Shown piece after piece: positions 1 through 5,629 of a DNA stretch of 8,627 nucleotides. The stretch is from Anaerolineales bacterium (GTDB lineage Bacteria; Chloroflexota; Anaerolineae; Anaerolineales; UBA4823). The position numbers were made by a program, and so were the translations under genes. A model generated the notes under the pieces. That model worked only from the letters and a program-made list of their open reading frames with translations, had not been told where the DNA came from and searched no databases. How positions within the stretch are numbered: the first letter of the stretch is position 1; each line of letters begins with the position of its first letter. Location: contig JALHTN010000623.1 of the NCBI GenBank assembly GCA_022865865.1, forward strand, positions 1 to 8,627, given 5' to 3'.

Positions 1-114
1 GAGTTCCCCATCGATCCCGCACAAGGGATCCAATGGTTCTTCGCGCTTTCAATGATCTTCTTGATTGGGGTGATCTTATTCCGAACGTTCAGGACTGCCA
101 GAATCAAGAAATAA
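1..114 (+). CDS. C-terminal end of a membrane-anchored protein (5' truncated by window edge)
   Basis: Frame 1 is open from the first base and ends at a TAA at 112-114, giving 37 residues that finish in one hydrophobic segment (WFFALSMIFLIGVILF) followed by a basic tail (RTFRTARIKK). This is the layout of a C-terminal membrane anchor with the tail in the cytoplasm. It also resembles the hydrophobic and basic parts of a cell-wall sorting signal, which would fit the sortase gene 16 bp downstream, but no LPXTG-like motif is visible in the short stretch before the helix (EFPIDPAQGIQ). The family cannot be named because most of the protein lies outside the window. The short gap suggests co-transcription with the sortase. 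Confidence 0.7.
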   Translation, partial: EFPIDPAQGIQWFFALSMIFLIGVILFRTFRTARIKK

Positions 115-130
115 AGAGAAAAATCTTGTT

Positions 131-883
131 ATGCGCAAAATTGGGATAATATTCATCCTGTTTCTATTCGGGATGTCATTGTGGAAAGCTTCTGATCGCG
201 AGCAGCCGATCAACTCCGCACCTGCGGCTAGCCTGACCAGTGCGGAGCTGATTGAAGCAGCTCCCCTCAAGCCTATCGAACAACCGCTGGGGTCTGGGAA
301 CATGGAGCAAGATCCTCCCCAACAGGAAGATCAGACTCAGCCTGATCCGCCAGGTGCACGTGAGATCGCAGAGTCTAACGCGTCTGCAGTCAAGCCACGC
401 CAGAAACTCAAAATATCAATTCAATCTTTAATAACGTTCGATCAGATTGTTATCCCAACCCTGAAGATCAATGCTTCCGTGGTCGCGAAACCTTACTCGG
501 AACTATCCTGGGATCTGACCACATTGGGGCAAGATGTTGCTCTATTAGGAAATATCCCCAACCAAACCTCAGTAAATAATCTCATCTTAGCTGGACATGT
601 TACTGTGCGGAATGGCAGCAATGGACCCTTCAGATATCTATCGAAGCTGAATCCTGGAGACCAGGTGATCCTCCAGGACGACAATTTCATTTATACATAT
701 ATTGTGCGAGAACAGGTGCTGGTTTACCCAGATGAGACTTCGATTCTTGAAGATTCACAAACCCCCCAGATAACGCTGATTACCTGCACCACCTGGAATG
801 AAGAGACTTTAAGCTACTTACGCCGGCGCGTGATTGTCGCCGATCTTGAGGGAGTCGAATCAAGGCAGGTGCTTCTAGATTAA
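131..883 (+). CDS. Sortase-family cysteine transpeptidase
   Basis: This 250-residue protein is a membrane-anchored sortase. Residues 1-19 form an N-terminal signal or anchor helix (IGIIFILFLFGMSLW), so the catalytic domain faces outward. Residues about 22-95 are a Pro/Gln/Glu-rich, probably disordered linker. The sortase beta-barrel spans about 100-245 and holds the full catalytic set: His156 in LILAGH, Cys219 in ITLITCTTW and Arg in the RRR motif at 231-233 (RRRVIVA). Sortases cut a sorting signal in a secreted protein and join it to the cell envelope or to another subunit. The ATG at 131 was chosen because the signal helix follows directly; only a weak purine-rich stretch (AAAGAGAAAA) precedes it. 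It probably forms an operon with the truncated upstream gene, whose C-terminal helix plus basic tail makes it a possible substrate. The class (D, E or F-like) cannot be decided by eye. Confidence 0.9.
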   Translation: MRKIGIIFILFLFGMSLWKASDREQPINSAPAASLTSAELIEAAPLKPIEQPLGSGNMEQDPPQQEDQTQPDPPGAREIAESNASAVKPRQKLKISIQSLITFDQIVIPTLKINASVVAKPYSELSWDLTTLGQDVALLGNIPNQTSVNNLILAGHVTVRNGSNGPFRYLSKLNPGDQVILQDDNFIYTYIVREQVLVYPDETSILEDSQTPQITLITCTTWNEETLSYLRRRVIVADLEGVESRQVLLD

Positions 884-924
884 TTCTCCAGACGATTCAA
901 TCGAAAAATGGTAAATACCTCTTC

Positions 925-954
925 AAAGCCGTCTCGAGTTGAGACGGCTTTTTT
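925..954 (+). terminator. Intrinsic terminator of the sortase operon
   Basis: A perfect 11-bp stem (AAAGCCGTCTC at 925-935 with GAGACGGCTTT at 941-951) closes the loop GAGTT, and a run of six T covers 949-954. It lies 41 bp after the sortase stop. The CAP gene on the other strand stops at 959, so the same hairpin may stop transcripts from the right, but on the minus strand only TTT follows the stem, so termination in that direction should be weaker. Confidence 0.9.
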
Positions 955-958
955 CCTC

Positions 959-2029
959 TCAAGGCAGGCTTAATTGCCAGTCGTATTCATAATCCGTCAA
1001 TGCCGACTGTGTTTTACTTATGCTATCCGCGGTAAGAAATGACCATTGGTGTGATTCACCGTTCACTGTGATGGATACAAAATAGGTATTTCCAGGAATT
1101 AATGGTTCCTTTGGTATCAATACAACTGCATCCCGAAAATTCAAGATCGCTCGTCCTAATGATTCTGCAGAACGATCTGGATTGTTGTATGTGGTTTCAT
1201 CAAACACACAATGAGGCAGTTCAAGATCGCCTTGTCTGAAGGAGTGGGATGTCACCTGGGGAGTTCTATCCCCTGCGCCAATTTGAAGAATGATGGGCAA
1301 TCCAGCAGGTGAGCTGTACCCCGTACAGCTGCTTAATGGATTGGGGTACTCACCCGTGTGCGAGGTTATTGGCACGGTAGCACCTTCGCCAGGCCACGCA
1401 ATTGGGTACTGGACTGTATCTGGCAGCTCCTGCAATCCCCGTAAAACATCAAGCGCCGCGCTCATTTGGAATCCACCATCCAGCTCGCGAAAGCTCCCGA
1501 ATCCCACTTGCTGGAGCTGTGGATCTAGAATCCCCACCCCATGAAAAGGCGCCTGGATCCACCCTTCAATGGCAGCTAAATCCGTAGCGGTATGTCTCGA
1601 GCTGGCCAGCAGGTTGCTGGTTCTGGCAGCTGAATCACCTTCACTTGTGAACCATGAGTTGCCTGGATCCTCATTGTGACCAATGTAATCGTTTTTGACC
1701 ATGTAGCGGGAATGCAGCCAATCTCCCTGGCTCCAGCCTGGATTATCTTGTACTTTAGCTAACCCGGCTAAACTGCGAAAATAGTTAATATAATCGAGCC
1801 ATGTGGGATTCTCTGGTGGTGGCCCGGTATATGGCTGCGACCCGTAAGTTGTCACATTAACATTAATTAACATCGGAAAATAGATCTTTACCTGCCCTGC
1901 CTCAGTTGACCCATCGTCTGGGGAAGATGCACTTTGTACATCTCCGTAAATTGGCCACATGATCATTCCACAAATAATCAGCATGCTGGTGCACATTTTT
2001 ATAGCTTTAGAACAATTTTTATTCATCAA
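959..2029 (-). CDS. Secreted CAP-domain (SCP/PR1-like) protein with C-terminal Ig-like region
   Basis: This protein of 355-356 residues begins with a signal peptide (basic start, hydrophobic core at about residues 13-28, then VQSASS). Residues about 75-190 form a CAP domain: YINYFRSLAGL as the first helix, His106 in LHSRYM, His118 in DYIGHNE, and the block with Glu155, Trp157 and His163 (AIEGWIQAPFHGVGIL, then VGFGSF), matching the usual W-x-x-S/A-P-x-H...IL...VGFG pattern. Residues about 205-250 (WPGEGATVPIT, YPNPLSSC) and about 255-335 (ending NTYFVSITVNG, HQWSFLT) look like an Ig-like module of the kind often attached to bacterial CAP domains. CAP proteins are extracellular; their molecular role in bacteria is mostly unsettled. 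Start: TTG at 2029 or ATG at 2026 differ by one residue, and GAGGT at 2035-2039 serves either. The long leader contains a c-di-GMP-I aptamer and terminator, so expression is probably set by c-di-GMP. No C-terminal anchor or sorting motif is seen. Confidence 0.88.
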   Translation of the reverse strand: MMNKNCSKAIKMCTSMLIICGMIMWPIYGDVQSASSPDDGSTEAGQVKIYFPMLINVNVTTYGSQPYTGPPPENPTWLDYINYFRSLAGLAKVQDNPGWSQGDWLHSRYMVKNDYIGHNEDPGNSWFTSEGDSAARTSNLLASSRHTATDLAAIEGWIQAPFHGVGILDPQLQQVGFGSFRELDGGFQMSAALDVLRGLQELPDTVQYPIAWPGEGATVPITSHTGEYPNPLSSCTGYSSPAGLPIILQIGAGDRTPQVTSHSFRQGDLELPHCVFDETTYNNPDRSAESLGRAILNFRDAVVLIPKEPLIPGNTYFVSITVNGESHQWSFLTADSISKTQSALTDYEYDWQLSLP

Positions 2030-2034
2030 CTGCT

Positions 2035-2039
2035 ACCTC
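2035..2039 (-). promoter_or_regulatory. Ribosome binding site of the CAP gene
   Basis: On the minus strand GAGGT lies with its AGG 6 nt before the TTG at 2029 and 9 nt before the ATG at 2026. Either start is usable, and the ATG is the more common kind. The site lies downstream of the riboswitch terminator, so the switch acts before translation. Confidence 0.65.
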
Positions 2040-2087
2040 GGATATACCAGTAAACAATTTTTAAGGTGTCGCTTCCAAAACGATAAT

Positions 2088-2121
2088 AAAAAAACCCACC
2101 ATGCAGAACTGCCTGGGGGGT
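2088..2121 (-). terminator. Riboswitch-controlled intrinsic terminator in the CAP gene leader
   Basis: Read on the minus strand, ACCC (2121-2118), CCA (2116-2114) and GCA (2112-2110) pair with TGC (2105-2103), TGG (2101-2099) and GGGT (2097-2094). There are single mismatches at 2117/2098 and 2113/2102 and a GTTC loop. Seven T follow directly (2094-2088). The hairpin sits between the c-di-GMP aptamer and the start codon, so it stops transcription before the gene. Its 5' arm (2115-2106) is also a 10-bp partner of the 3' end of the aptamer (2156-2147), giving a mutually exclusive antiterminator. Confidence 0.85.
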
Positions 2122-2147
2122 AATCGCGAAATCTTGGAGTCCTTGAC

Positions 2148-2251
2148 AGGCAGTCCGGCGGTCATACCATCTTCAAAGCTTAATATTGATTTCTCTTTGA
2201 AGGCAGCTTAGATCCGTGACTTTGCGTCCTTGCCTTTCGACAAGTTTGCCT
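2148..2251 (-). promoter_or_regulatory. Cyclic-di-GMP-I (GEMM-I) riboswitch aptamer
   Basis: Read on the minus strand this 104-nt segment carries the GEMM-I landmarks in order. GGCAAAC is followed by a hairpin CTTGTC-GAAA-GGCAAG with a GNRA tetraloop, then GGACGCAAAG and TCACGGATCTAAG. A variable arm is closed by CTTCAAAG/CTTTGAAG (plus positions 2195-2202 and 2171-2178). The segment ends with GGTATGACCGCCGGACTGCC. TCTAAG with TATGA forms the expected receptor for the GAAA loop. The ends AGGCA (2251-2247) and TGCCT (2152-2148) make the closing helix. The family senses the second messenger c-di-GMP. Here it precedes an intrinsic terminator and the CAP-domain gene. The 3' strand of the closing helix is shared with an antiterminator pairing (2156-2147 with 2115-2106), so ligand binding is predicted to favour termination. 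The identification is by motif, not by a covariance-model search. Confidence 0.93.
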
Positions 2252-2278
2252 TTTTCTATTGTGACTACGTTCAACAAT

Positions 2279-2306
2279 ATTCTAAAACCAAATTTCAATC
2301 CGTCAA
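2279..2306 (-). promoter_or_regulatory. Probable promoter of the c-di-GMP-regulated CAP gene
   Basis: On the minus strand TTGACG (2306-2301) and TAGAAT (2284-2279) are separated by 16 bp, a good sigma-70-type pair. Initiation at about 2272 would place the start some 20 nt before the c-di-GMP aptamer and give a leader of about 240 nt. Confidence 0.6.
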
Positions 2307-2360
2307 GTGCTGGACCTTATTCCCATCCATATTGTAAGCTTTATGATTTTTACTAATTAC

Positions 2361-2389
2361 TTGACCAATTGGTTGGTCTGTCATAAAAT
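2361..2389 (+). promoter_or_regulatory. Probable promoter of the cobalamin riboswitch and importer operon
   Basis: TTGACC (2361-2366) and TAAAAT (2384-2389) are spaced by exactly 17 bp, a near-consensus sigma-70-type promoter. Initiation at about 2396 would fall about 17 nt before the first paired base of the cobalamin aptamer. No equally good pair lies between here and the first gene. Confidence 0.65.
2363..2378 (+). promoter_or_regulatory. Inverted repeat within the promoter, candidate operator
   Basis: GACCAA (2363-2368) and TTGGTC (2373-2378) form a perfect 6-bp inverted repeat around TTGG, and the nested ACCAATTGGT (2364-2373) is itself a perfect 10-bp palindrome. It starts inside the -35 hexamer and fills most of the spacer, the position expected of a repressor site. 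No regulator gene is present in the window, so the binding protein is unknown. Confidence 0.4.
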
Positions 2390-2412
2390 TCATTTACAAT
2401 TGAATAAAATGT

Positions 2413-2577
2413 CAGCTTGGGTACCTCTTCCCCCGGATGGGAAGGTTTAAAGGCGAAGCCGGTTAAAGTCCGGTACTGTCCCGCAACTGTAAGTCATTCT
2501 GGTAAATCACCAGTATGACAAGTCAGGACGCCCGCCCGGGTTGGGATTTCCACCTCCTCGTGGATAGAGGGTGGGAA
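2413..2577 (+). promoter_or_regulatory. Cobalamin riboswitch
   Basis: The conserved core is clear: GGCGAAGCCGGTTAAAGTCC (2452-2471), then CTGTCCCGCAACTGTAAG (2476-2493), then AGTCAGGACGCCCGCC (2521-2536). The structure is consistent: CCGG 2459-2462 pairs with 2470-2473; CTTCCC 2427-2432 with GGGAAG 2439-2444; GTCAT/ATGAC and CTGG/CCAG form an arm at 2493-2519; and CAGCTTGGG 2413-2421 closes the aptamer against CCCGGGTTG 2535-2543. A further hairpin (2548-2556 with 2567-2577) belongs to the regulatory part. Members of this family bind adenosyl-, methyl- or hydroxocobalamin and usually shut off B12 uptake or synthesis genes when cobalamin is plentiful. This one precedes an importer of the BtuFCD type. 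The exact ligand form cannot be told from the sequence by eye. Confidence 0.95.
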
Positions 2578-2599
2578 CGCAATACTGGAAGACTTCCCT

Positions 2600-2636
2600 T
2601 GCCCCTATCCCTTGTGATAGGGGCATTTTAATTTTT
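2600..2636 (+). terminator. Intrinsic terminator of the cobalamin riboswitch
   Basis: A perfect 10-bp stem (TGCCCCTATC at 2600-2609 with GATAGGGGCA at 2616-2625) with a 6-nt loop is followed by TTTTAATTTTT (2626-2636). It lies 37 bp before the first gene of the operon, so it must be overcome for expression. A competing pairing exists: AGGG (2568-2571) with CCCT (2603-2606), and GGGAA (2573-2577) with TTCCC (2594-2598). This would open the 5' arm and act as an antiterminator when the aptamer is empty. Confidence 0.88.
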
Positions 2637-2661
2637 AGGTTCAATACCAGAAAGAACCAAA

Positions 2662-2667
2662 AAGGAG
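2662..2667 (+). promoter_or_regulatory. Ribosome binding site of the binding-protein gene
   Basis: AAGGAG lies 6 nt before the ATG at 2674, which fixes that start. It is downstream of the riboswitch terminator and is not part of that hairpin. Confidence 0.8.
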
Positions 2668-2673
2668 TCAACC

Positions 2674-3738
2674 ATGCTATCCAAGAACCCATCAAAAATA
2701 CTTATCGTTTTGTTTCTCATCCCTGTAATCCTGTTTTCAGCCTGTTCACAAGCTGAGCTCACTGCAGATCTCAGCCCAACAGAACTGCCCCTACCAACCA
2801 ATACCACAGTTGTTGAACCAACCGAGGAGGCGACCAATACACCCCAACTCGAGCCAACACTGGAAGCTACGAATACACCGCCACCCGAATCGACAGAAGA
2901 ACCCATCACAATCATGGATGGCTTGGATCGTCAGGTGATCCTGCCTGCACCGGCGGAGAAAGTGGTATCCTTGGCTCCTTCGAACACGGAGATATTATTC
3001 TCAATTGGTGCTGGTGATCAGGTCATCGGCAGGGATGAATTCTCCGATTTCCCAGAACAGGCTGCTGATCTCCCCTCAGTCGGCGGTGGATTCGGAGATT
3101 ACAACCTTGAAGCCATTGTCGATCTGGAACCCGATCTGGTTCTGGCCGCCGAGATCAACACGCCAGAACAAGTCAAAGCACTCTCAGATTTGGGTTTGAC
3201 CGTCTTTCTACTGGCCAATCCAACCTCATTAGATGAGATGTACGTCAACCTGCTCACTGTCGCGGAACTAACTGGTCACCTGCAAGCGACAGAAGATTTA
3301 GTAGAGCATCTACGAAGCAGGGTTGCAGCAGTTGATACTGTTATCGCAACTGCAGAAGACATCCCCACAGTATTCTATGAATTGGATGCTACAAATCCAT
3401 CAGCCCCTTGGACCGCGGGTGCCAGCACCTTCATTGATACTTTGATCACCCAATCTGGTGGAGAGAACATTGCCTCCGATCTCGAAGGTCAGTATCTGCA
3501 GCTTTCCATTGAAGAAATATTGGTTCGTGATCCGCAGGTGATTTTATTAGGCGATGCTGCTTATGGGACTACCCCGGAATCGATCCAGGAGCGCAGTGGG
3601 TGGAGCAATCTCAGTGCCACGGTCAATAACAGGATATATGCTTTTGATGATAATCTGGTCAGCCGCCCCGGCCCCCGCTTGGTTGATGGTTTAGAGCAGC
3701 TGGCAAAATTGCTGCACCCAGAATTGTTCACTGATTGA
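2674..3738 (+). CDS. btuF: Cobalamin (corrinoid) ABC transporter substrate-binding lipoprotein
   Basis: This 354-residue lipoprotein should capture cobalamin outside the membrane and deliver it to the permease encoded next. It has a lipoprotein signal (basic start, hydrophobic core, lipobox LFSAC with Cys24 as the lipidated residue). A Thr/Pro/Glu-rich linker (about 25-77) follows, containing two 12-residue repeats, EPTEEATNTPQL and EPTLEATNTPPP, and a partial third. The helical-backbone binding domain typical of BtuF/FepB/FhuD proteins spans about 85-350: VVSLAPSNTEILFSIGAG opens it, LEPDLVLA (151-158) ends its first lobe motif, and WTAGASTFIDTLITQSGG lies in the second lobe. The fold alone cannot separate cobalamin from iron-siderophore binding. 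The upstream cobalamin riboswitch makes a corrinoid the best call. It is the first gene of an operon with the permease and ATPase, and the start is supported by AAGGAG 6 nt upstream. Confidence 0.88.
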   Translation: MLSKNPSKILIVLFLIPVILFSACSQAELTADLSPTELPLPTNTTVVEPTEEATNTPQLEPTLEATNTPPPESTEEPITIMDGLDRQVILPAPAEKVVSLAPSNTEILFSIGAGDQVIGRDEFSDFPEQAADLPSVGGGFGDYNLEAIVDLEPDLVLAAEINTPEQVKALSDLGLTVFLLANPTSLDEMYVNLLTVAELTGHLQATEDLVEHLRSRVAAVDTVIATAEDIPTVFYELDATNPSAPWTAGASTFIDTLITQSGGENIASDLEGQYLQLSIEEILVRDPQVILLGDAAYGTTPESIQERSGWSNLSATVNNRIYAFDDNLVSRPGPRLVDGLEQLAKLLHPELFTD

Positions 3739-3765
3739 TGACAGTTTCTCAAATCTGGCATCATC
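3737..3765 (+). other. Possible intercistronic hairpin between binding-protein and permease genes
   Basis: GATGACAG (3737-3744), overlapping the stop codon, can pair with CTG (3755-3757) and TCATC (3761-3765), leaving a GCA bulge. There is no T run, so it is not a terminator. Such a hairpin could stabilise the 3' end of the binding-protein message, but it is short and may be chance. Confidence 0.25.
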
Positions 3766-3790
3766 ATCCCTCATCTATGGGATAAATGAA

Positions 3791-4813
3791 ATGAAAAGAC
3801 CGTACCTCCTGAACCTGATCCTCCTTTTTTCCGCCCTGGTCCTCAGTGTTGCGGTTGGAGCAGTTTACATCCCTCCCGCCGCGATCATTCGGATTATCAC
3901 GGCAGCCTCCACGTTCCAACCAGATCCCGAGTTGGTGTCCGAGACCATGACAACTATCGTACTTCAGTTGCGTCTACCTCACTCCATCTTGATTGCGATC
4001 GCTGGATCTGCCTTGGCGGCGAGCGGTGCTGGCTACCAGGGGCTCTTTCAGAATCCACTGGCTGACCCGTATCTAATCGGCGTTGCTTCTGGTGCTGGGT
4101 TGGGAGCGGTCCTGGCCATGTCGATCAGCTGGCCAGCCAATCTGCTTGGTTACTTCTCCATTCCTGTCGCTGCTTTTGTGGGAGCTGCCATCACTGTAAT
4201 TATCGTATACCGGTTGGCAAGGTTCGGGAACGCACTCTCGATCACAAACCTAATCCTGGCAGGTGTTGCGGTTGGCTCCTTTGCCTCAGCCCTGACATCA
4301 TTTATCATGCTGCAATCTGTCGGTGAAGTCCGGCGAGCGATTTCCTGGCTGCTGGGTGGATCGACCATCAGCGGGTGGGCTCCGGTGATCGCCTCGCTGC
4401 CATACATAGCAATTAGTCTTGGTATTCTTGTCACGGCTGGGTATGCCTTGAATGTGCTCCAATTTGGTGACGAACAAGCCCAGCAGCTTGGTTTACCGGT
4501 GGAGCGCATCAAATTACTGATCATATTGGCAGCTTCTCTTGCCACTGCTACCGCAGTCTCCTTTACCGGTGTGATCGGTTTTATCGGTTTAATCGTCCCA
4601 CACATGGTGAGAATTTTGTGGGGTCCTGATTACCGCAAACTTATACCACTGTCAATCCTGGCTGGGGCAACCACGCTATTAATTGCCGACTTACTGGCCA
4701 GAACACTGCTCGCTCCTCAGGAGATCCCTGTCGGAGTGATCACGGCCTTAGCTGGAGCACCCTTTTTCCTCTGGATTCTCAGACGCTTCCAACGTGGAGA
4801 GATGAAGTTTTAA
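3791..4813 (+). CDS. btuC: Cobalamin ABC transporter permease (FecCD/BtuC family)
   Basis: This 340-residue integral membrane protein would form the homodimeric channel of the importer. It is hydrophobic throughout, with about ten membrane segments as usual for BtuC/FecCD/FhuB proteins, and has the normal length. Family landmarks are LRLPHSILIAIAGSALAASG (60-79), GYQGLFQNPLADPYLIG (81-97), the cytoplasmic FGDEQAQQLG (215-224) in the loop that contacts the ATPase, GFIGLIVPHMVR (263-274), and the closing EIPVGVITALAGAPFFLWIL (311-330). It begins 52 bp after the binding-protein stop and ends 21 bp before the ATPase start, so it is in the same operon. The Shine-Dalgarno signal before the ATG is weak. 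The family also includes siderophore permeases; cobalamin is chosen from the operon's riboswitch. Confidence 0.9.
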   Translation: MKRPYLLNLILLFSALVLSVAVGAVYIPPAAIIRIITAASTFQPDPELVSETMTTIVLQLRLPHSILIAIAGSALAASGAGYQGLFQNPLADPYLIGVASGAGLGAVLAMSISWPANLLGYFSIPVAAFVGAAITVIIVYRLARFGNALSITNLILAGVAVGSFASALTSFIMLQSVGEVRRAISWLLGGSTISGWAPVIASLPYIAISLGILVTAGYALNVLQFGDEQAQQLGLPVERIKLLIILAASLATATAVSFTGVIGFIGLIVPHMVRILWGPDYRKLIPLSILAGATTLLIADLLARTLLAPQEIPVGVITALAGAPFFLWILRRFQRGEMKF

Positions 4814-4834
4814 TTACATAAGCGAGTTATCAAT

Positions 4835-5614
4835 ATGCTCAGAATTCGCTCGATCTCGGTCAGTTACGGGGAGATTGAAATACTCCATGAACTATCCCTC
4901 GATGTAAATACAGGGGAAGTTGTCTCCTTAATTGGTCCAAATGGCGCTGGAAAGACGACCATGATGCGCGCCATAAGCGGTGTCATCCCGATCCAATCTG
5001 GATCTGTGCATGTAGATGATGAAGATTTATCAGTTACACCAATTGCTGAGCGAGCCAGGTTGTTGGCTGTTGTGCCCCAAGCTCGTAAACTTCCCCCAGA
5101 ATATACTGTCCAGCATGCCGTATTAATGGGCCGTACCCCCTATTTAGGATGGTTAGGGAATCCAAGTCCAGGCGACATTGAGAAGGTTCAATGGGCCATC
5201 GATCGAACTCGACTCTCCGAACTTGCTAACCGGCGGGTCGATGAACTTTCTGGCGGTGAACAGCAGTTAGTGCTGGTTGCACGCGCCCTTGCCCAGGATG
5301 CTCCAGTCATGCTCCTGGACGAGCCAACTGCCCATCTGGATTTGCGTCACCAAGCCACGATCCTCGATCTGGTACACAGCTTGGCCAGGGAACGTGGCCT
5401 GGCTGTTCTAATGTCGCTTCACGATTTAAACTTGGTGAGTATTTTCAGCGATCGGATCGCATTACTGGATGATGGAAATATTCTCGCAGTTGGAAAGCCA
5501 AAAGAGGTGATTAATCAACAATACCTCTCCAAGGTATATCAGGTACCGCTTGATATTATCCCCCACCCCCATCGCGATATCCCTATCGTTCTCCTGAACG
5601 GGCACGATGATTAA
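4835..5614 (+). CDS. btuD: Cobalamin ABC transporter ATP-binding protein
   Basis: This 259-residue ABC ATPase powers import through the neighbouring permease. All nucleotide-binding motifs are intact: Walker A GPNGAGKTT (34-42, Lys40), Q-loop Gln82 in VVPQ, signature LSGGEQQ (138-144), Walker B VMLLDEPT with Asp162 and Glu163, D-loop region AHLDL, and switch His196 in SLHDLN. The linking sequence ALMGR-TPYLG-type segment (VLMGRTPYLGWLG, 96-108) is typical of the FepC/BtuD/HmuV group. It is the last gene of the operon and follows the permease by 21 bp with only a poor Shine-Dalgarno sequence. The C-terminal tail (about 220-259) is short, as in single-domain importer ATPases. Its stop lies 15 bp from the stop of the convergent kinase gene. 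Confidence 0.92.
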   Translation: MLRIRSISVSYGEIEILHELSLDVNTGEVVSLIGPNGAGKTTMMRAISGVIPIQSGSVHVDDEDLSVTPIAERARLLAVVPQARKLPPEYTVQHAVLMGRTPYLGWLGNPSPGDIEKVQWAIDRTRLSELANRRVDELSGGEQQLVLVARALAQDAPVMLLDEPTAHLDLRHQATILDLVHSLARERGLAVLMSLHDLNLVSIFSDRIALLDDGNILAVGKPKEVINQQYLSKVYQVPLDIIPHPHRDIPIVLLNGHDD

Positions 5615-5629
5615 ACAAGCCCGGGGTAT

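Noticed and set aside
2413..2695. Short open frames (about 60 codons) on both strands over the cobalamin riboswitch
   Set aside because: The sequence is explained by conserved RNA structure and a terminator; a coding function would clash with the hairpins.
2628..2915. 95-codon Gly/Ser/Val-rich open frame on the minus strand across the start of the binding-protein gene
   Set aside because: It is the reverse shadow of the lipoprotein signal and Thr/Pro/Glu linker; its repeated VASSVGS pattern simply mirrors the linker repeats.
4150..4605. 151-codon open frame on the minus strand inside the permease gene
   Set aside because: It lies wholly opposite a well-conserved FecCD permease with all family motifs, has no recognisable domain or ribosome binding site, and its length is explained by the composition of the membrane-protein gene.
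2674..5614. Iron-siderophore importer as the identity of the ABC operon
   Set aside because: The protein families allow it, but a strong cobalamin riboswitch directly upstream favours corrinoid import and no Fur-box-like site was recognised.
5599..5623. CGGGC/GCCCG pairing as a terminator between the ATPase and kinase genes
   Set aside because: The stem is only 5 bp with a 15-nt loop and there is no T run on either strand.
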